Shown here: one piece after another, positions 43,986-45,517 of the stretch
Layout: every line of letters begins with the position of its first letter
Position numbering within the stretch: position 1 is the stretch's first letter
Source: Lingula anatina
Lineage: Eukaryota > Brachiopoda > Lingulata > Lingulida > Lingulidae
Direction of reading: 5' to 3'
Assembly: GCF_001039355.2 (NCBI RefSeq)
Contig: NW_019775892.1
Span: 38,931 to 84,447 of the forward strand
DNA: 45,517 bases
Notes under the pieces: generated by a model
Told to the model about the DNA's origin: nothing
The model's database searches: none
What the model saw: the letters and a program-made list of their open reading frames with translations, nothing else
Position numbers and translations under genes: made by a program

Positions 43986-44857
43986 TAAATATACTACCAC
44001 CGGTTCACTTATTGGCATGGTAATCAAAGACTTGCGAACCGATCTCTTGTGGAGAACAGACTCTTTATTACTTTATACTTAATACACAAAGACGTGGAAG
44101 ATTCTTTGTCTCATCCTCAAAAACAGGTGCTATCAAAACCAGGTGCTAAATCCGTCAACTGGGATGCGGCCGCCACGACCCCTGCAAGTCAGTGTAAACC
44201 TCCCGTAGTAGAAGTCAGCCACCGCCGGAAAGAACACTCAACCAACAAACGCACAACCAACACAACACCGCCCAGATAGCAGGATGAAGAGTTACAGGAC
44301 TTGGTCTAAACCGAAAGCGGTGACTGTCATGCAAACGAAGTCTAGTGTAATGACCTTTATTCTTTTCATTTACCCTCTCCTCTTCATGAAAAGTCTTTCT
44401 GAGGGAAGTAAAACCTTGTAGTATAAACGTATTATTACTTTTACTCTTCGTTATTGCTTTGGACGGAGCAAAACTCTTCTCGGACGGAAGGTTGTATAAC
44501 ACGACACTGTTATAGTTTTAAAACAAAATATTTCATTTTCATAATCACTTATTTAGTAAATCATAACAACATTTTGGAATAAAGTATTATTACCATTAGG
44601 TACTTCAACTACATGTATGGAGTCCGGGTGTGCACAATAAAAATTCTCCAGTGCACAGAAACCAGAAAATATGTGTTGGTAGTAATTTCTCAGAGAGGCG
44701 CCATTGCAAATCACATTAGCCCACATCATAGCACGGCAGACCCACAATTATTATTATTATTATTATTATTATTAATTTAAATAGGCCCGCTCCTTGTATT
44801 ATAATTGATCTTAGTTTGCATTTTAATTGTTACAATTAACAATAAATAACAAGTGCG
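43986..44857. other. Downstream of the fucosyltransferase
   Basis: Presumed 3' UTR and intergenic DNA with an ATT microsatellite (44747-44775). An AATAAA lies at 44578-44583, but it is far from the stop and its use is uncertain. Confidence 0.5.
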
Positions 44858-44859
44858 TA

Positions 44860-45414
44860 CCCTCTACCAGGGCCACAGATGGATTTTTTCTTTCCTTTTT
44901 TCATATTTTTTTATTGACACAATACATCACGAATACATGACAATACAAAAATAAAGAAGGGAAAAGCATTCGCTCACACACTCACACATAAGAATTGTTT
45001 GACTATGACACTTTTTAATTAATTACATCGTCGTACGCTAATTATTCAGATTGAAAATAACTTAATTATATTTGAATTGTACTGACAGAGTGACTTATCT
45101 GTTTTCACCAGCTATCTAAGCGATGAAATCAAACCTAATGTTGGTTTACCCTGTGAACACCTTAAGTAAATATAAAATTTAAATTGCAACATAATGAGAT
45201 TAATAATTGAAGAGAGGCTCGTAGAGCCAACTAAGCAATTCCTTTTTGAGACAGGTAGAGTAACTTGAGTATTGGATAATACATGTATATATTCTGCCAA
45301 ATCGGTCAGTAATTTTTGGGTAACCGACATTGATTTTCACTCACAGACACACATTCACAGATGTGTATTTGGTTGAATTCATGGTTATTCTCTATCAGTC
45401 GCCCTGGTAGAGGG
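44860..45414. mobile_element. TA-flanked miniature element, about 555 bp
   Basis: CCCTCTACCAGGGC at 44860-44873 and GCCCTGGTAGAGGG at 45401-45414 are perfect 14-bp inverted ends. Each is flanked by TA (44858-44859, 45415-45416). The interior is AT-rich without coding potential. This suggests a Tc1/mariner-type MITE. A related end lies at 45467-45480 (GCCCTGATAGAGGG, then TA). Confidence 0.82.
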
Positions 45415-45489
45415 TAGTTATTCTCTGTGCTGCCTCAGAGAAAATTACCACATAATAATAACTGCAGCCCTGATAGAGGGTAGGTTCCC

Positions 45490-45517
45490 CGGGGGGGGGG
45501 GGGGGGGGGGGGGGGGG
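45490..45517. repeat. Terminal poly-G run
   Basis: The window ends in about 28 G, and it begins with 19 A. Homopolymers at both ends suggest contig limits rather than biology. Confidence 0.9.

Overview
This is a window of metazoan nuclear genome. The evidence is spliced genes with GT-AG introns, extracellular domain shuffling, abundant microsatellites, small inverted-repeat transposons and two assembly gaps. The gene families (Ly6, mucin-like, EGF, sushi, TSP1 and LamG modules, an SLCO/OATP transporter, an orphan rhodopsin-like GPCR, a GT10 fucosyltransferase) and the repeat style suggest a marine invertebrate. A mollusc or other lophotrochozoan is my best guess, but amphioxus-like chordates are not excluded. 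The sequence begins in a poly-A run and ends in a poly-G run, so it may be a whole contig or scaffold bounded by homopolymers.

Layout. (1) About 0.4-8.1 kb, minus strand: six exons of a secreted or surface mosaic protein, in the order Ly6-like domain, Thr/Pro-rich mucin-like stalk, EGF, sushi. The first (signal peptide) exon was not found, and the 3' end runs off the left edge. (2) 8.1-18.5 kb: no gene I can support, only repeats and AT-rich DNA. (3) 18.5-22.4 kb, minus strand: the 3' part of a TSP1 plus LamG-like gene, with a truncated second LamG tail just upstream at 22.75 kb. (4) 24.7-35.6 kb, minus strand: an organic anion transporter whose ten coding exons join in phase to 672 residues. 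Its fourth exon lies in a 1,245-bp segment that is present twice, on either side of an N gap. (5) 37.0-38.1 kb, plus strand: an intronless GPCR, head to head with the transporter. (6) 42.2-43.8 kb, plus strand: a two-exon alpha-1,3-fucosyltransferase-like gene whose last codons lie in a 67-bp tandem triplication.

There is no operon logic. The genes are unrelated neighbours with surface, transport, signalling and glycosylation roles. The most interesting structure is at the DNA level. Tandem duplications have copied exon ends with their splice donors in two genes and a stop-codon region in a third. There is a near-perfect 55-bp-arm foldback, an exon-like segment that belongs to a dispersed repeat, a transposon family with 5-bp target duplications (one copy only 14 nt from a splice donor), and several TA-flanked miniature elements.

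All exon boundaries were read by eye from splice signals and phase continuity. No homology search or transcript evidence was available.
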